Assembly: GCA_001898185.1 (NCBI GenBank)
Contig: MKTI01000009.1
Coordinates: forward strand, 434,001 to 498,000
Direction: 5' to 3'
Origin: Cellulomonas sp. 73-145
Lineage (GTDB): Bacteria > Actinomycetota > Actinomycetes > Actinomycetales > Cellulomonadaceae
DNA: 64,000 nucleotides
Under the pieces are notes generated by a model that saw only the letters and a program-made list of their open reading frames with translations, did no database searches and was not told the origin of the DNA. Of the stretch, positions 52,854-62,374 are shown one piece after another (the stretch's first letter is position 1; every line of letters begins with the position of its first letter). Made by a program: the position numbers and the translations under genes.

Positions 52854-54983
52854 GTGACGACCGTCTCCTCGCAGTCCGGCTACACAGCCCGGCACCTGTC
52901 CGTGCTGGAGGGCCTCGAGGCCGTCCGCAAGCGTCCCGGCATGTACATCGGCACCACGGACAGCCGCGGGCTGATGCACTGCCTCTGGGAGATCATCGAC
53001 AACGCCGTGGACGAGGCGCTCGGCGGCTTCTGCCGGCACATCGAGGTCGTGCTGCACGCCGACTCCTCGGTGGAGGTGCGCGACGACGGTCGCGGCATCC
53101 CGGTGGACGTGGAGCCGAAGACCGGCCTGACCGGCGTCGAGGTGGTCTTCACCAAGCTGCACGCCGGCGGCAAGTTCGGTGGTGGGTCCTACGCCGCGTC
53201 CGGCGGTCTGCACGGCGTCGGCGCCTCCGTGGTGAACGCCCTGTCGGCGCGGCTCGACGTCGAGGTGGACCGCCACGGTCGCACGCATCTGATGACCTTC
53301 CACCGCGGCGAGCCGGGGCTGTTCGACGACTCGGCCGGACGCGGTCCCGAGTCGCCGTTCCAGCCGTTCGTCTCCGGCTCCGACCTGGCGGTGACCGGCA
53401 AGGTGGGCAAGGCAGTGACGGGGACGCGGGTCCGGTACTGGGCGGACCCGCAGATCTTCCCGTCCACGGCGGCGTTCTCCTACGACGAGCTCGCGACCCG
53501 GGCCCGGCAGACGAGCTTCCTGGTCCCCGGGCTGGAGATCGTGCTCCGCGACGAGCGGGGGCTTGCCGGCACGCCGGGGGAGCACGGCCCGCACACCGAG
53601 ACCTTCGTGCACACCGGCGGCGTGGTCGACTTCGTCGAGCACCTCGCACCGGACCAGCCGGTGACGGACATCTGGCGCCTGGTGGGCTCGGGAGACTTCG
53701 TCGAGACGGTGCCCGTGCTGGACGAGCGTGGGCACATGGTGCCGCGCGAGGTGACCCGCACGTGCGACGTCGAGGTGGCGGTGCGGTGGGGCACCGGGTA
53801 CGAGACCGACGTGCGCTCGTTCGTCAACATCATCGCCACACCCAAGGGCGGTACCCACGTCGCCGGGTTCGAGCAGGCGCTGCTGAAGACCCTTCGGGAG
53901 CAGGTGGCCGCGAACGCCCGACGGCTGAAGGTGTCCACCAAGGACACCACCGAGCGGCTCGAGAAGGACGACATCATGGCCGGTCTGACGGCCGTGGTCA
54001 CCGTGCGGCTGGCCGAGCCGCAGTTCGAGGGGCAGACCAAGGAGGTGCTGGGCACCGGTCCGGTCCGGGGGATCGTGGCAAAGGTGGTCGCCACCGAGCT
54101 CGGCACGATGCTCACCTCGACGCGCAACCCCGCCAAGACGCAGGCCGCGACCCTGCTGGACAAGCTGGTGGGCGAGATGCACGCGCGCCTCTCGGCGCGC
54201 AAGCAGAAGGAGATCAGCCGGCGGAAGACGGCGCTGGAGTCGTCGTCGCTGCCGCCGAAGCTGGCCGACTGCCGGATCGACGACGTGGCGCGGTCGGAGC
54301 TGTTCATCGTCGAGGGCGACAGCGCGCTCGGCACGGCAAAGCTGGCCCGCTCCAGCGACTACCAGGCGCTGCTGCCGATCCGGGGCAAGATCCTCAACGT
54401 CCAGAAGGCCTCGGTCTCGGACATGCTGAAGAACGCCGAGTGCGCGGCGATCCTCCAGGTGGTCGGTGCCGGGTCCGGTCGGACGTTCGACCTCGAGGCC
54501 GCGCGCTACGGGAAGATCATCCTGATGACGGACGCGGACGTGGACGGCGCCCACATCCGGACGCTGCTGCTCACGCTGTTCTTCCGCTACATGCGGCCTC
54601 TGGTGGCCGACGGTCGGGTGTACGCAGCGGTGCCTCCGCTGCACCGGATCGAGCTGCTCGGCGGTCGCCGGGACGATCCCGAGCGGTACGTGTACACGTA
54701 CTCCGAGGCGGAGCTGGCGACCACGCTGAAGAAGCTGGACCGGGCCGGGAAGCGGTACTCGCCGGACATCCAGCGGTACAAGGGCCTCGGCGAGATGGAC
54801 GCGCAGCAGCTGGCGGAGACGACGATGGACCCGCGACGGCGGACCCTGCGCCGGGTGACGGTCGCGGCCGCCGAGCGCGCCGAGCAGGTGTTCGAGCTGC
54901 TGATGGGATCCGAGGTCGGGCCGCGCAAGGACTTCATCGTCGCCGGCGCCGACGCCCTCGACCGCAACCGGATCGACGCATGA
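52854..54983 (+). CDS. parE: DNA topoisomerase IV subunit B / gyrase B paralogue
   Basis: 709 residues from a GTG seven bases after TACCAT. GHKL ATPase motifs include EIIDNAVDEALGG, VRDDGRGIPVDV and GGLHGVGASVVNALS; the Toprim domain has FIVEGDSALG, MTDADVDGAHIRTL and PLHR; and the C-terminal DNA-contact region is KGLGEMDAQQL. It lacks the gyrase-type C-terminal extension and sits near rpoD, as parE does in Streptomyces. No parA/parC partner lies in the window. Helps relax or decatenate DNA. Confidence 0.92.
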   Translation: MTTVSSQSGYTARHLSVLEGLEAVRKRPGMYIGTTDSRGLMHCLWEIIDNAVDEALGGFCRHIEVVLHADSSVEVRDDGRGIPVDVEPKTGLTGVEVVFTKLHAGGKFGGGSYAASGGLHGVGASVVNALSARLDVEVDRHGRTHLMTFHRGEPGLFDDSAGRGPESPFQPFVSGSDLAVTGKVGKAVTGTRVRYWADPQIFPSTAAFSYDELATRARQTSFLVPGLEIVLRDERGLAGTPGEHGPHTETFVHTGGVVDFVEHLAPDQPVTDIWRLVGSGDFVETVPVLDERGHMVPREVTRTCDVEVAVRWGTGYETDVRSFVNIIATPKGGTHVAGFEQALLKTLREQVAANARRLKVSTKDTTERLEKDDIMAGLTAVVTVRLAEPQFEGQTKEVLGTGPVRGIVAKVVATELGTMLTSTRNPAKTQAATLLDKLVGEMHARLSARKQKEISRRKTALESSSLPPKLADCRIDDVARSELFIVEGDSALGTAKLARSSDYQALLPIRGKILNVQKASVSDMLKNAECAAILQVVGAGSGRTFDLEAARYGKIILMTDADVDGAHIRTLLLTLFFRYMRPLVADGRVYAAVPPLHRIELLGGRRDDPERYVYTYSEAELATTLKKLDRAGKRYSPDIQRYKGLGEMDAQQLAETTMDPRRRTLRRVTVAAAERAEQVFELLMGSEVGPRKDFIVAGADALDRNRIDA

Positions 54984-55017
54984 CCGCATGCGTCTGCCAC
55001 GATAGGTGCCCGTGCCC

Positions 55018-55827
55018 ATGACCCCCGTCCTCGACCTGCAGTCCGTGACCATCGTCAGAGGCGCGACCACCATCCTCGACGAGCTGTCGTGGACGGTGCA
55101 GGAGGGTGAGCGCTGGGTGGTCCTGGGCCGCAACGGAGCCGGCAAGACGACCCTGCTGCAGGTGGCGTCGGGCCGGATGCACCCGACGCAGGGCTCGGTC
55201 GACGTGCTGGGATCGCGGCTCGGGCGGGTGGACGTCTTCGAGCTGCGGCCCCGGATCGGGCTGTCGAGCGCGGCGCTCGCCGAGCAGATCCCGTCGGGCG
55301 AGACCGTCCGCGACGTGGTGCTCACCGCTGCGTACGGCATGACCGGCCGGTGGAAGGAGAGCTACGAGGACGTCGACGAGGCCCGCGCCGCCGACCTGCT
55401 GACCGTGTTCGGCGTCGACCACCTGGCCAACCGGTGGTTCGGCACCCTGAGCGAGGGTGAGCGCAAGCGCGTGCAGGTCGCCCGCTCGCTGATGGCCGAC
55501 CCTGAGCTCCTGCTGCTGGACGAGCCTGCCGCGGGCCTCGACCTCGGCGGCCGTGAGGAGCTGGTCGGTGCGCTCGCGGAGCTCGCGCGGGACCGCCGGT
55601 CCCCGGTGCTGGTGCTGGTGACGCACCACGTCGAGGAGATCCCGCCCGGCTTCACCCATGCGCTGCTGCTGCGCGCGGGCAAGGCTCTGGCGGCGGGTCC
55701 GCTCGCGGAGGTGCTCACGGCGGCGAACCTCTCGGCGGCGTTCGACCTCGACCTCGACCTCGACCACACCGCGGGGCGCTGGAGCGCCCGCGCGCTCGTG
55801 GCGGAGGAGCACAGCGGCGCCCACTGA
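55018..55827 (+). CDS. ABC transporter ATP-binding protein
   Basis: 269 residues from the ATG at 55018 (GTGs at 55012 and 55006 are alternatives; a TAGGTG box is close). Walker A GRNGAGKTTLL, signature LSEGERKRVQVARSL, Walker B LLLLDEPAAGLDL and the H-loop VTHHVEEI are complete. Resembles the ATPase called YlmA or ModF-like with two-fold partner missing; no permease gene adjoins it. Substrate unknown. Confidence 0.88.
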   Translation: MTPVLDLQSVTIVRGATTILDELSWTVQEGERWVVLGRNGAGKTTLLQVASGRMHPTQGSVDVLGSRLGRVDVFELRPRIGLSSAALAEQIPSGETVRDVVLTAAYGMTGRWKESYEDVDEARAADLLTVFGVDHLANRWFGTLSEGERKRVQVARSLMADPELLLLDEPAAGLDLGGREELVGALAELARDRRSPVLVLVTHHVEEIPPGFTHALLLRAGKALAAGPLAEVLTAANLSAAFDLDLDLDHTAGRWSARALVAEEHSGAH

Positions 55828-55938
55828 CGCCCAGCTCCGCACCCGAAACCCCCGACGGGCCGACGCCCGCCGCCTAGGATCGATGGTGCGGCACCCGACC
55901 ACCGTCGGGCGCTCGTAGGCGCCGAGGGGGTTGCTGAC

Positions 55939-56418
55939 ATGACGTGGCTGTGGTGGATCGGCATCGCGCTCGTCCTCGGCATCCTGGAGATGGTGTCGGT
56001 CGCGCTGGTGCTGGTGATGCTGGCGGGCGGTGCCCTCGCGGGGGCGCTCACGGCCGCGCTCGGGGCTCCGCTCGAGCTCCAGGTGGTCGTCGCCGCGGTC
56101 GTGTCCGTGGTCCTGCTCGTGACGCTGCGGCCGTGGCTGCTGCGGCACTGGCGCAACCGGGTGCCGCTGACCGAGACCAACGCCATCGGCTACGTCGGCC
56201 GGTCCGCCCAGGTGGTGTCCCCGGTGACCGACACCGAGGGGCGGATCAAGCTCGGCGGCGTGGTCTGGACGGCGCGGACCGCCGCCGGCACCCGCATCGA
56301 GCCTGGGCAGGACGCCGTCGTCGTGCGCATCGACGGCGCGACCGCGCTGATCGCCCCGCCGGACCTGGCCACGGGATCGGGCCCGGGCCGGGACCGCCAG
56401 GCGCCGACCCGTCCCTGA
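55939..56418 (+). CDS. NfeD family protein
   Basis: 159 residues. Three to four hydrophobic helices in the first 80 residues (ending around LLRHW), then a beta-barrel OB-like domain: NAIGYVGRSAQVVSPVTD and GVVWTARTAAGTRIEPGQDA. NfeD proteins pair with SPFH (stomatin/flotillin) proteins in membrane microdomains. The gene starts 38 bases before the next, which has a strong ribosome site, so the two form an operon. Confidence 0.9.
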   Translation: MTWLWWIGIALVLGILEMVSVALVLVMLAGGALAGALTAALGAPLELQVVVAAVVSVVLLVTLRPWLLRHWRNRVPLTETNAIGYVGRSAQVVSPVTDTEGRIKLGGVVWTARTAAGTRIEPGQDAVVVRIDGATALIAPPDLATGSGPGRDRQAPTRP

Positions 56419-56456
56419 GCTCGCTCGTCAACCGCTCGCTCGACCCAGGAGGACCC

Positions 56457-57698
56457 ATGAACGGCACGGACTTCGGCCAGGCCGTGGCCATCGCGGTCGC
56501 AGCGCTGGTGGCGATCTTCGTCATCACCGCCCTGTTCCGCGCCGTACGGATCGTGCCGCAGGCGTCGTCGCTCATCATCGAACGGCTCGGCCGGTACTCG
56601 CGGACGCTCGACCCCGGGCTGCACCTGCTGATCCCGTTCGTCGACCGCGTGCGCGCCTCGGTCGACCTGCGTGAGCAGGTGGTGACCTTTCCGCCGCAGC
56701 CGGTGATCACGTCCGACAACCTGGTGGTCGGCATCGACACGGTCATCTACTTCCAGGTGACCTCGCCGAAGGACGCGGTGTACGAGATCGCGGACTACAT
56801 CCGCGGCATCGAGCAGCTGACCGTCACCACGCTGCGCAACGTGATCGGTTCGATGGACCTCGAGCAGACGCTGACCAGCCGCGACCAGATCAACGGCCGG
56901 CTCAACGGCGTGCTCGACGAGGCGACCGGCAGGTGGGGGATCAAGGTCAACCGGGTCGAGCTCAAGGCGATCGACCCGCCCGCGTCGGTGCAGGGCTCGA
57001 TGGAGCAGCAGATGCGTGCGGAGCGTGACCGGCGCGCCACGATCCTGACCGCCGAGGGTGTCAAGCAGTCGAAGGTGCTGACCGCCGAGGGCGAGAAGCA
57101 GGCCGCGATCCTGCGGGCCGAGGGTGAGGCGCAGGCGACGATCCTGCGGGCCGAGGGCGACGCGCGTGCGATCCTGCAGGTGTTCGACGCGGTGCACCGT
57201 GGCGACGCGGATCCCAAGCTGCTGGCCTACCAGTACCTGCAGGTGCTGCCGAAGGTGGCGGCGAGCCCGTCGAACACGATGTGGTTCCTCCCTGCTGAGC
57301 TGTCCGGCGCGCTGGGTGCGCTGTCCCGGGCGTTCGGCGGCCCGGCGGAGCCGTCTGCAGACGGTGCGGGACCCTCGGTACCCACGTCCGGCGGTGCGCC
57401 GTTCGCCTCCGAGCTGCCGCCCGTCTCGTTGCCTGACCCCAAGGAGGCCCTTGCGGAGGCGCGGCGGGAGTCGGCAGCCGCGACCGCCGACGCGACCGGT
57501 GCGGGGACGCTGTCCGGCCTGCCGTTCGACCCCACCGCCGAGGCGGGTCAGCGCCCGGGCGGTGGCGTCGCCGGCGCCCCCGCTCCGCTGGTGCCGCCGA
57601 GCTCGTCCGGTGCGGCGCCCGTCGCGCCGGCCCCGGACGAGCCGCCGGCTCCCGAGGGGCCCACCACCCCGAGCACGGGGGACGCCACCGAGTCGTAG
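56457..57698 (+). CDS. SPFH/band 7 (stomatin-like) protein
   Basis: 413 residues from the ATG at 56457 with a CAGGAGGA ribosome site. One N-terminal membrane helix (about 8-30) precedes the band-7 domain (LIIERLGRYSRTLDPGLHLL, GIDTVIYFQVTSP). A coiled coil with repeated AEGEKQAA/LRAEGEAQ units spans about 190-235. The last 110 residues are Pro/Ala/Gly-rich and probably disordered. Expected to form membrane scaffolds with NfeD. Confidence 0.92.
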   Translation: MNGTDFGQAVAIAVAALVAIFVITALFRAVRIVPQASSLIIERLGRYSRTLDPGLHLLIPFVDRVRASVDLREQVVTFPPQPVITSDNLVVGIDTVIYFQVTSPKDAVYEIADYIRGIEQLTVTTLRNVIGSMDLEQTLTSRDQINGRLNGVLDEATGRWGIKVNRVELKAIDPPASVQGSMEQQMRAERDRRATILTAEGVKQSKVLTAEGEKQAAILRAEGEAQATILRAEGDARAILQVFDAVHRGDADPKLLAYQYLQVLPKVAASPSNTMWFLPAELSGALGALSRAFGGPAEPSADGAGPSVPTSGGAPFASELPPVSLPDPKEALAEARRESAAATADATGAGTLSGLPFDPTAEAGQRPGGGVAGAPAPLVPPSSSGAAPVAPAPDEPPAPEGPTTPSTGDATES

Positions 57699-57751
57699 GC
57701 GCTACGCCGGGCGGTCGCGTCGACTGGACCGTCCGGGACCTGAGAAGTTGC

Positions 57752-57769
57752 TGAGTGAGTGCTCACTCA
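57752..57769. promoter_or_regulatory. TetR-type operator (TGAGTGAG-TG-CTCACTCA)
   Basis: Perfect 8-base inverted repeat with a two-base spacer directly upstream of the TAGTCT box (57772-57777) of the TetR gene. This sequence class is a known operator for TetR repressors next to ABC exporters, and its placement suggests self-repression of the regulator-exporter operon. Confidence 0.8.
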
Positions 57770-57784
57770 TTTAGTCTGCTCGTC

Positions 57785-58483
57785 GTGATACCGACCCCGG
57801 ACGCTCCTGCGGCACAGGCACGCGCCAAGGGCGGACGCGCGGCGCCGCTGCCTCCGGACGAGCGGCGCCGGGCGATCCTGCGGGCGGTGCTGCCCGTGGT
57901 CCGCGAGCGCGGTGCGGACGTGACGACCCGTGAGCTGGCGGAGGCGGCCGGCGTCGCGGAGGGCACGCTGTTCCGCGTCTTCGACGACAAGGCGTCGCTG
58001 GTGCGCGACGCGGTCGGCTCCGCCGTGGACCCGTCCGACCTGTTCGAGCTGATGGACGGGATGGACCTCGCCGCACCGCTGGAGGACCGGCTGACGCTGC
58101 TGGTCTCGGCCTGGCTGCGGCGGATGCAGGACGTCATGCTCTGGATGACGGTGCTGCACCAGCTTCGCAAGGACTCTGCCGACCAGCACGGTGACCAGCC
58201 GCACGCCCATCGCGACTGGGCACGGCGGCAGGGTGAGTTCGCGGCCGGCTTCCGGCAGCGCCTGCAGGCGATGCTTGAGCCCGACGCCGACCGCCTCGCG
58301 CAACCGGTCCCCATGGCCGCCGACCTGCTCGAGGTCGCGCTGATCGGCGCGGCCGCCCGGACCGCGGGCGCCGCCCGAACCGGCCAGCACGTCGAACCGG
58401 TGTCCGCCACCGCGCTCGTGGGCTTCGTCCTCAACGGGATCCTCGGTCCCGTGGACCGCCCCGAGCCCGCTCCTCGGCGCTGA
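57785..58483 (+). CDS. TetR family transcriptional repressor
   Basis: 232 residues from the GTG at 57785, seven bases after the TAGTCT box; a more upstream GTG lies inside the operator and is unlikely. The N-terminal HTH is RRRAILRAVLPVVRERGADV...TTRELAEAAGVAEGTLFRVFDDKASLVRDAV. The ligand-binding C-terminus is poorly conserved. It is followed 64 bases later by a two-gene ABC exporter, which it most likely controls in response to a transported compound. Confidence 0.92.
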   Translation: MIPTPDAPAAQARAKGGRAAPLPPDERRRAILRAVLPVVRERGADVTTRELAEAAGVAEGTLFRVFDDKASLVRDAVGSAVDPSDLFELMDGMDLAAPLEDRLTLLVSAWLRRMQDVMLWMTVLHQLRKDSADQHGDQPHAHRDWARRQGEFAAGFRQRLQAMLEPDADRLAQPVPMAADLLEVALIGAAARTAGAARTGQHVEPVSATALVGFVLNGILGPVDRPEPAPRR

Positions 58484-58547
58484 TCGGCGCCGTACCGCAC
58501 CACAACCCAGCCCGCACGGCACAGCCCAGACCCAGGGGGAGTCCTGC

Positions 58548-60287
58548 ATGTTGATCCGACTGCTCCGCGAGCACCTGCGTCCCTACCGGGGCGCGGCCGT
58601 CGCGGTGCTGCTGCTCCAGGTGGCCCAGGTGGTCGCCACGCTCTACCTGCCCTCACTCAACGCCGACATCATCGACAACGGCGTCGCGAAGGGTGACACC
58701 CACGAGATCTGGCGGCTCGGCCTGATCATGGTCGCCGTCAGCCTCGCCCAGGTCGTCTGCTCGATCGGCGCCGTGTACTACGGCGCGCGCACGGCGATGG
58801 CGCTCGGCCGGGACCTGCGCGGACGGCTGTTCGCGCAGGTGCAGTCCTTCTCGCAGCAGGAGATGGGCAAGTTCGGCGCCCCGACGCTGATCACCCGCAC
58901 CACCAACGACGTGCAGCAGGTGCAGATGGTGGTGCTGATGTCGTTCACGCTGATGCTGATGGCGCCGATCATGCTGGTCGGCGGCGTGATCATGGCCCTC
59001 CGGCAGGACGTGGTGCTGTCCGGGGTGCTGCTCGTGGTGGTGCCCGTGCTCGTCGTCATCGTCGCGCTGATCGTCAGCCGGATGGTGCCCTACTTCCGGC
59101 AGATGCAGGGCCGGATCGACGCGATCAACCGCGTGATGCGGGAGCAGCTGACCGGCGTCCGGGTGATCCGGGCGTTCGTCCGCGAGCGCCGCGAGGCGGA
59201 GCGGTTCGACGTGGCCAACACCAACCTGTTCGAGGCCTCGCTGCGCACCGGCCTGCTGATGGCGCTGATGTTCCCCGTGGTGATGTTCGTGATGAACGCG
59301 ACCACCGTGTCGGTGCAGTGGTTCGGCGCCCGGCGGATCGATGCGGGCGACATGCAGATCGGCGCCCTGACCGCCTTCATCACCTACATCATGTTCATCC
59401 TGATGGCGGTGATGATGAGCTCGTTCATGTTCGTCATGATCCCCAGGGCGATGGTCTCCGCCGAGCGGATCGCCGAGGTGGTCGACACCCCGACGACCGT
59501 GGTGCCGCCGCTGGTGCCGGTCCCGCTGCCCAGCGGGGTCGTCGGACGGCGGCTCGAGCTGCGGGACGTGGAGTTCCGCTACCCGGGCGCGGAGGACGCG
59601 GTGCTCCAGGGCGTCGACCTGGTGGCGGAGCCCGGGCAGACGACGGCGATCATCGGGTCGACCGGCTCGGGCAAGACGACGCTGCTCAACCTGGTGCCGC
59701 GGCTGTACGACGTCACGGGTGGCCGCGTGCTGATCGGTGGGGTCGACGTGCGCGACCTCGCGGCCGACCAGCTGTGGGGGCAGATCGGCCTGGTGCCGCA
59801 GAAGCCCTACCTGTTCTCGGGCACGGTGCGCTCCAACCTGCAGTTCGGCACGCCGGACGCCGACGACGACGCCCTCTGGCACGCCCTCGAGGTGGCCCAG
59901 GCGCGCGACTTCGTCGAGGCGCTCGAGGGGGGTCTGGACGCGCCGATCGCGCAGGGGGGCACCAACGTGTCGGGCGGGCAGCGACAACGGCTCGCGATCG
60001 CCAGGGCCCTGGTGCGACGACCGGGCATCTACCTGTTCGACGACTCGTTCTCCGCGCTCGACTACGCGACGGACGCGGCGCTGCGGACGGCGCTCGTGCC
60101 GGAGACGCAGGACGCCACCGTGCTCGTCGTCGCGCAGCGGGTGGCCACCATCCGCAACGCGGACCGGATCGTCGTCATGGACGAAGGACGGGTCGTGGGC
60201 GTCGGGACGCACTCCGAGCTGCTGGAGGGCAACCCGACCTACCAGGAGATCGTGTACTCCCAGCTGAGCGTGGAGGAGGCGGCGTGA
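58548..60287 (+). CDS. ABC exporter half-transporter A (degenerate ATP site half)
   Basis: 579 residues. Six-helix exporter domain (about 1-310) and an ATPase with Walker A GSTGSGKTTLL and signature VSGGQRQR. Walker B is LFDDSFSALD, where the catalytic Glu is Asp. This is typical of one half of a heterodimeric exporter with one inactive site. The stop overlaps the next start by four bases (GTGA). It likely exports a drug or lipid-like substrate sensed by the adjacent TetR. Confidence 0.93.
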   Translation: MLIRLLREHLRPYRGAAVAVLLLQVAQVVATLYLPSLNADIIDNGVAKGDTHEIWRLGLIMVAVSLAQVVCSIGAVYYGARTAMALGRDLRGRLFAQVQSFSQQEMGKFGAPTLITRTTNDVQQVQMVVLMSFTLMLMAPIMLVGGVIMALRQDVVLSGVLLVVVPVLVVIVALIVSRMVPYFRQMQGRIDAINRVMREQLTGVRVIRAFVRERREAERFDVANTNLFEASLRTGLLMALMFPVVMFVMNATTVSVQWFGARRIDAGDMQIGALTAFITYIMFILMAVMMSSFMFVMIPRAMVSAERIAEVVDTPTTVVPPLVPVPLPSGVVGRRLELRDVEFRYPGAEDAVLQGVDLVAEPGQTTAIIGSTGSGKTTLLNLVPRLYDVTGGRVLIGGVDVRDLAADQLWGQIGLVPQKPYLFSGTVRSNLQFGTPDADDDALWHALEVAQARDFVEALEGGLDAPIAQGGTNVSGGQRQRLAIARALVRRPGIYLFDDSFSALDYATDAALRTALVPETQDATVLVVAQRVATIRNADRIVVMDEGRVVGVGTHSELLEGNPTYQEIVYSQLSVEEAA

Positions 60288-62263
60288 GCGGGCAGACGCA
60301 GGACCGGGCGCCCGTGGCACCGCCGCGGCGCGGGCCGATGGGCGGGCACGGTCCGATGGGGATGGGCATGCCGGGGGAGAAGTCGAAGGACTTCGGCAGC
60401 TCGGCGAAGCGGCTCGCGCGCCGGCTAGGGCCCGAGCGGGTGCGGCTGACCGGCGTGATCGTGCTCGGCGTGCTGTCCGTCGCGGCCGCCGTCGCGGGCC
60501 CCAAGCTGCTGGGCCGTGCGACCAACGTGATCTTCGAGGGGCTCGTCGGACGACGCCTGCCCGCCGGGGTGAGCAAGGAGCAGGCCGTCGCCGCCCTGCG
60601 AGCGCAAGGGCAGGGCAAGGTCGCGGACATGCTGCAGGCGATGACGCACGTCGTGCCGGGCCAGGGCGTCGACTTCACGAGGCTGGGCAAGATCCTCGTC
60701 GTCGTCATGGCGGTCTACGTCGCCTCGTTCCTGTTCGGCTGGGTGCAGGGCCGCCTGACCGCGCGGATCGTGCAGAACACCGTGCTGAGGATGCGCGCGG
60801 ACGTGGAGTCGAAGCTGTCGCGGCTGCCGCTGTCGTACTTCGACAAGCAGCCGCGCGGCGAGCTGCTGTCCCGGGTGACCAACGACATCGACAACGTCGC
60901 GCAGACGATGCAGCAGACGCTGTCGCAGCTGATCACCTCGGTGCTCACGGTGGTCGGCGTGCTGGTGATGATGCTGACCATCTCGTGGCAGCTGACGCTG
61001 ATCGCGCTGGTCACCATCCCGGTGACCATCGGCATCGCCGGCGCGATTGCGGCGCGGTCCAAGCCGCAGTTCATCCAGCAGTGGCGGTGGACCGGCGAGC
61101 TGAACGCCCACATCGAGGAGATGTTCACCGGCCACGCGCTGGTGACGGTGTTCGGTCGGCAGAAGGAGGCGGCCGCGACGTTCGAGGACCGCAACCGCAA
61201 GCTGTTCGACTCCTCGTTCCGGGCGCAGTTCATCTCCGGGATCATCCAGCCGGCCCTCGGGTTCGTCGCGAACCTGAACTACCTGCTGGTGGCCGTGGTC
61301 GGGGCGCTGCGGATCACGTCCGGCGCGATGACGCTGGGCGACGTCCAGGCGTTCATCCAGTACAGCCGGCAGTTCAGCCAGCCGATCACGCAGATCGCCT
61401 CGATGGCGAACCTGCTGCAGTCCGGCGTCGCGTCGGCCGAGCGGGTGTTCGAGCTGCTGGACGCGCCGGAGCAGGGGCCCGACCCGGTCCCCGCTGCGAC
61501 GCTGCCGACGCCGGTGCGCGGCCGGGTGGCCTTCGAGCACGTGTCCTTCCGGTACGACCCGGAGACGCCGTTGATCGACGACCTGTCCCTGGTGGCGGAG
61601 CCGGGTCAGACGATCGCGATCGTCGGCCCGACGGGCGCCGGCAAGACGACGCTGGTCAACCTGCTGATGCGGTTCTACGAGGTGGACGGCGGGCGGATCA
61701 CGCTCGACGGCGTGGACACCCGGACCCTGACGCGGGACGAGCTGCGCTCGCAGATGGGCATGGTGCTGCAGGACACCTGGCTCTACGAGGGCACCCTCGA
61801 GGACAACATCGGCTACGGCGTGGACTCCGCGACGCACGAGCAGGTGGTGGAGGCGGCGGCCGCCACGCACGTCGACCGGTTCGTGCGGACCCTGCCCGAC
61901 GGCTACGCGACGACGATCGACGACGAGGGCGGCACGGTCTCCGCCGGTGAGAAGCAGCTGCTGACCATCGCGCGGGCGTTCCTGTCCGACCCGACGATCC
62001 TGATCCTCGACGAGGCGACCAGCTCGGTGGACACCCGCACGGAGGTGCTGGTGCAGCACGCGATGAACGCGCTGCGTGCCGGGCGGACGTCGTTCGTCAT
62101 CGCACACCGGCTGTCGACCATCCGCGACGCCGACCTGATCCTGGTGATGGAGCACGGCGCGATCGTCGAGCAGGGCAGCCACGAGGAGCTCCTCGCGGCA
62201 GGCGGCGCCTACGCCCGGCTGTACGCCAGCCAGTTCGCGGCGGCGACCAGTCCGGTCGACTGA
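60284..62263 (+). CDS. ABC exporter half-transporter B (canonical Walker B)
   Basis: 659 residues from a GTG overlapping the previous stop. A Met/Gly/Pro-rich N-terminal segment precedes six transmembrane helices, then the ATPase with Walker A GPTGAGKTTLV and Walker B LILDEATSSVD (catalytic Glu intact). The ABC signature is TVSAGEKQL, less canonical, so the two halves complement: each supplies what the other lacks. It has a longer periplasmic/cytoplasmic insertion (VSKEQAVAALRAQGQGK) around residue 95. Confidence 0.93.
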   Translation: MSGQTQDRAPVAPPRRGPMGGHGPMGMGMPGEKSKDFGSSAKRLARRLGPERVRLTGVIVLGVLSVAAAVAGPKLLGRATNVIFEGLVGRRLPAGVSKEQAVAALRAQGQGKVADMLQAMTHVVPGQGVDFTRLGKILVVVMAVYVASFLFGWVQGRLTARIVQNTVLRMRADVESKLSRLPLSYFDKQPRGELLSRVTNDIDNVAQTMQQTLSQLITSVLTVVGVLVMMLTISWQLTLIALVTIPVTIGIAGAIAARSKPQFIQQWRWTGELNAHIEEMFTGHALVTVFGRQKEAAATFEDRNRKLFDSSFRAQFISGIIQPALGFVANLNYLLVAVVGALRITSGAMTLGDVQAFIQYSRQFSQPITQIASMANLLQSGVASAERVFELLDAPEQGPDPVPAATLPTPVRGRVAFEHVSFRYDPETPLIDDLSLVAEPGQTIAIVGPTGAGKTTLVNLLMRFYEVDGGRITLDGVDTRTLTRDELRSQMGMVLQDTWLYEGTLEDNIGYGVDSATHEQVVEAAAATHVDRFVRTLPDGYATTIDDEGGTVSAGEKQLLTIARAFLSDPTILILDEATSSVDTRTEVLVQHAMNALRAGRTSFVIAHRLSTIRDADLILVMEHGAIVEQGSHEELLAAGGAYARLYASQFAAATSPVD

Positions 62264-62284
62264 CGCCGTCACCGCGGCGGTGGA

Positions 62285-62324
62285 CGCGAGAGAGGCCCGG
62301 TCGGCGGACCGGGTCCCTCTCGCG
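62285..62324. terminator. Hairpin after the ABC exporter operon
   Basis: CGCGAGAG-AGG-CCCGGTC pairs with its near-complement across a GGCG loop; a three-base internal mismatch interrupts the stem. Lies 20 bases after the exporter stop. Confidence 0.7.
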
Positions 62325-62374
62325 CGTCCGCCAGGGGATGTGGGCGCCGGCGCGCGGGGCACTAGGCTGCCCGC

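Noticed and set aside
57755-57784. Upstream GTG start for the TetR gene
   Set aside because: That codon lies inside the palindromic operator and upstream of the -10 box, so it would not be on the transcript.
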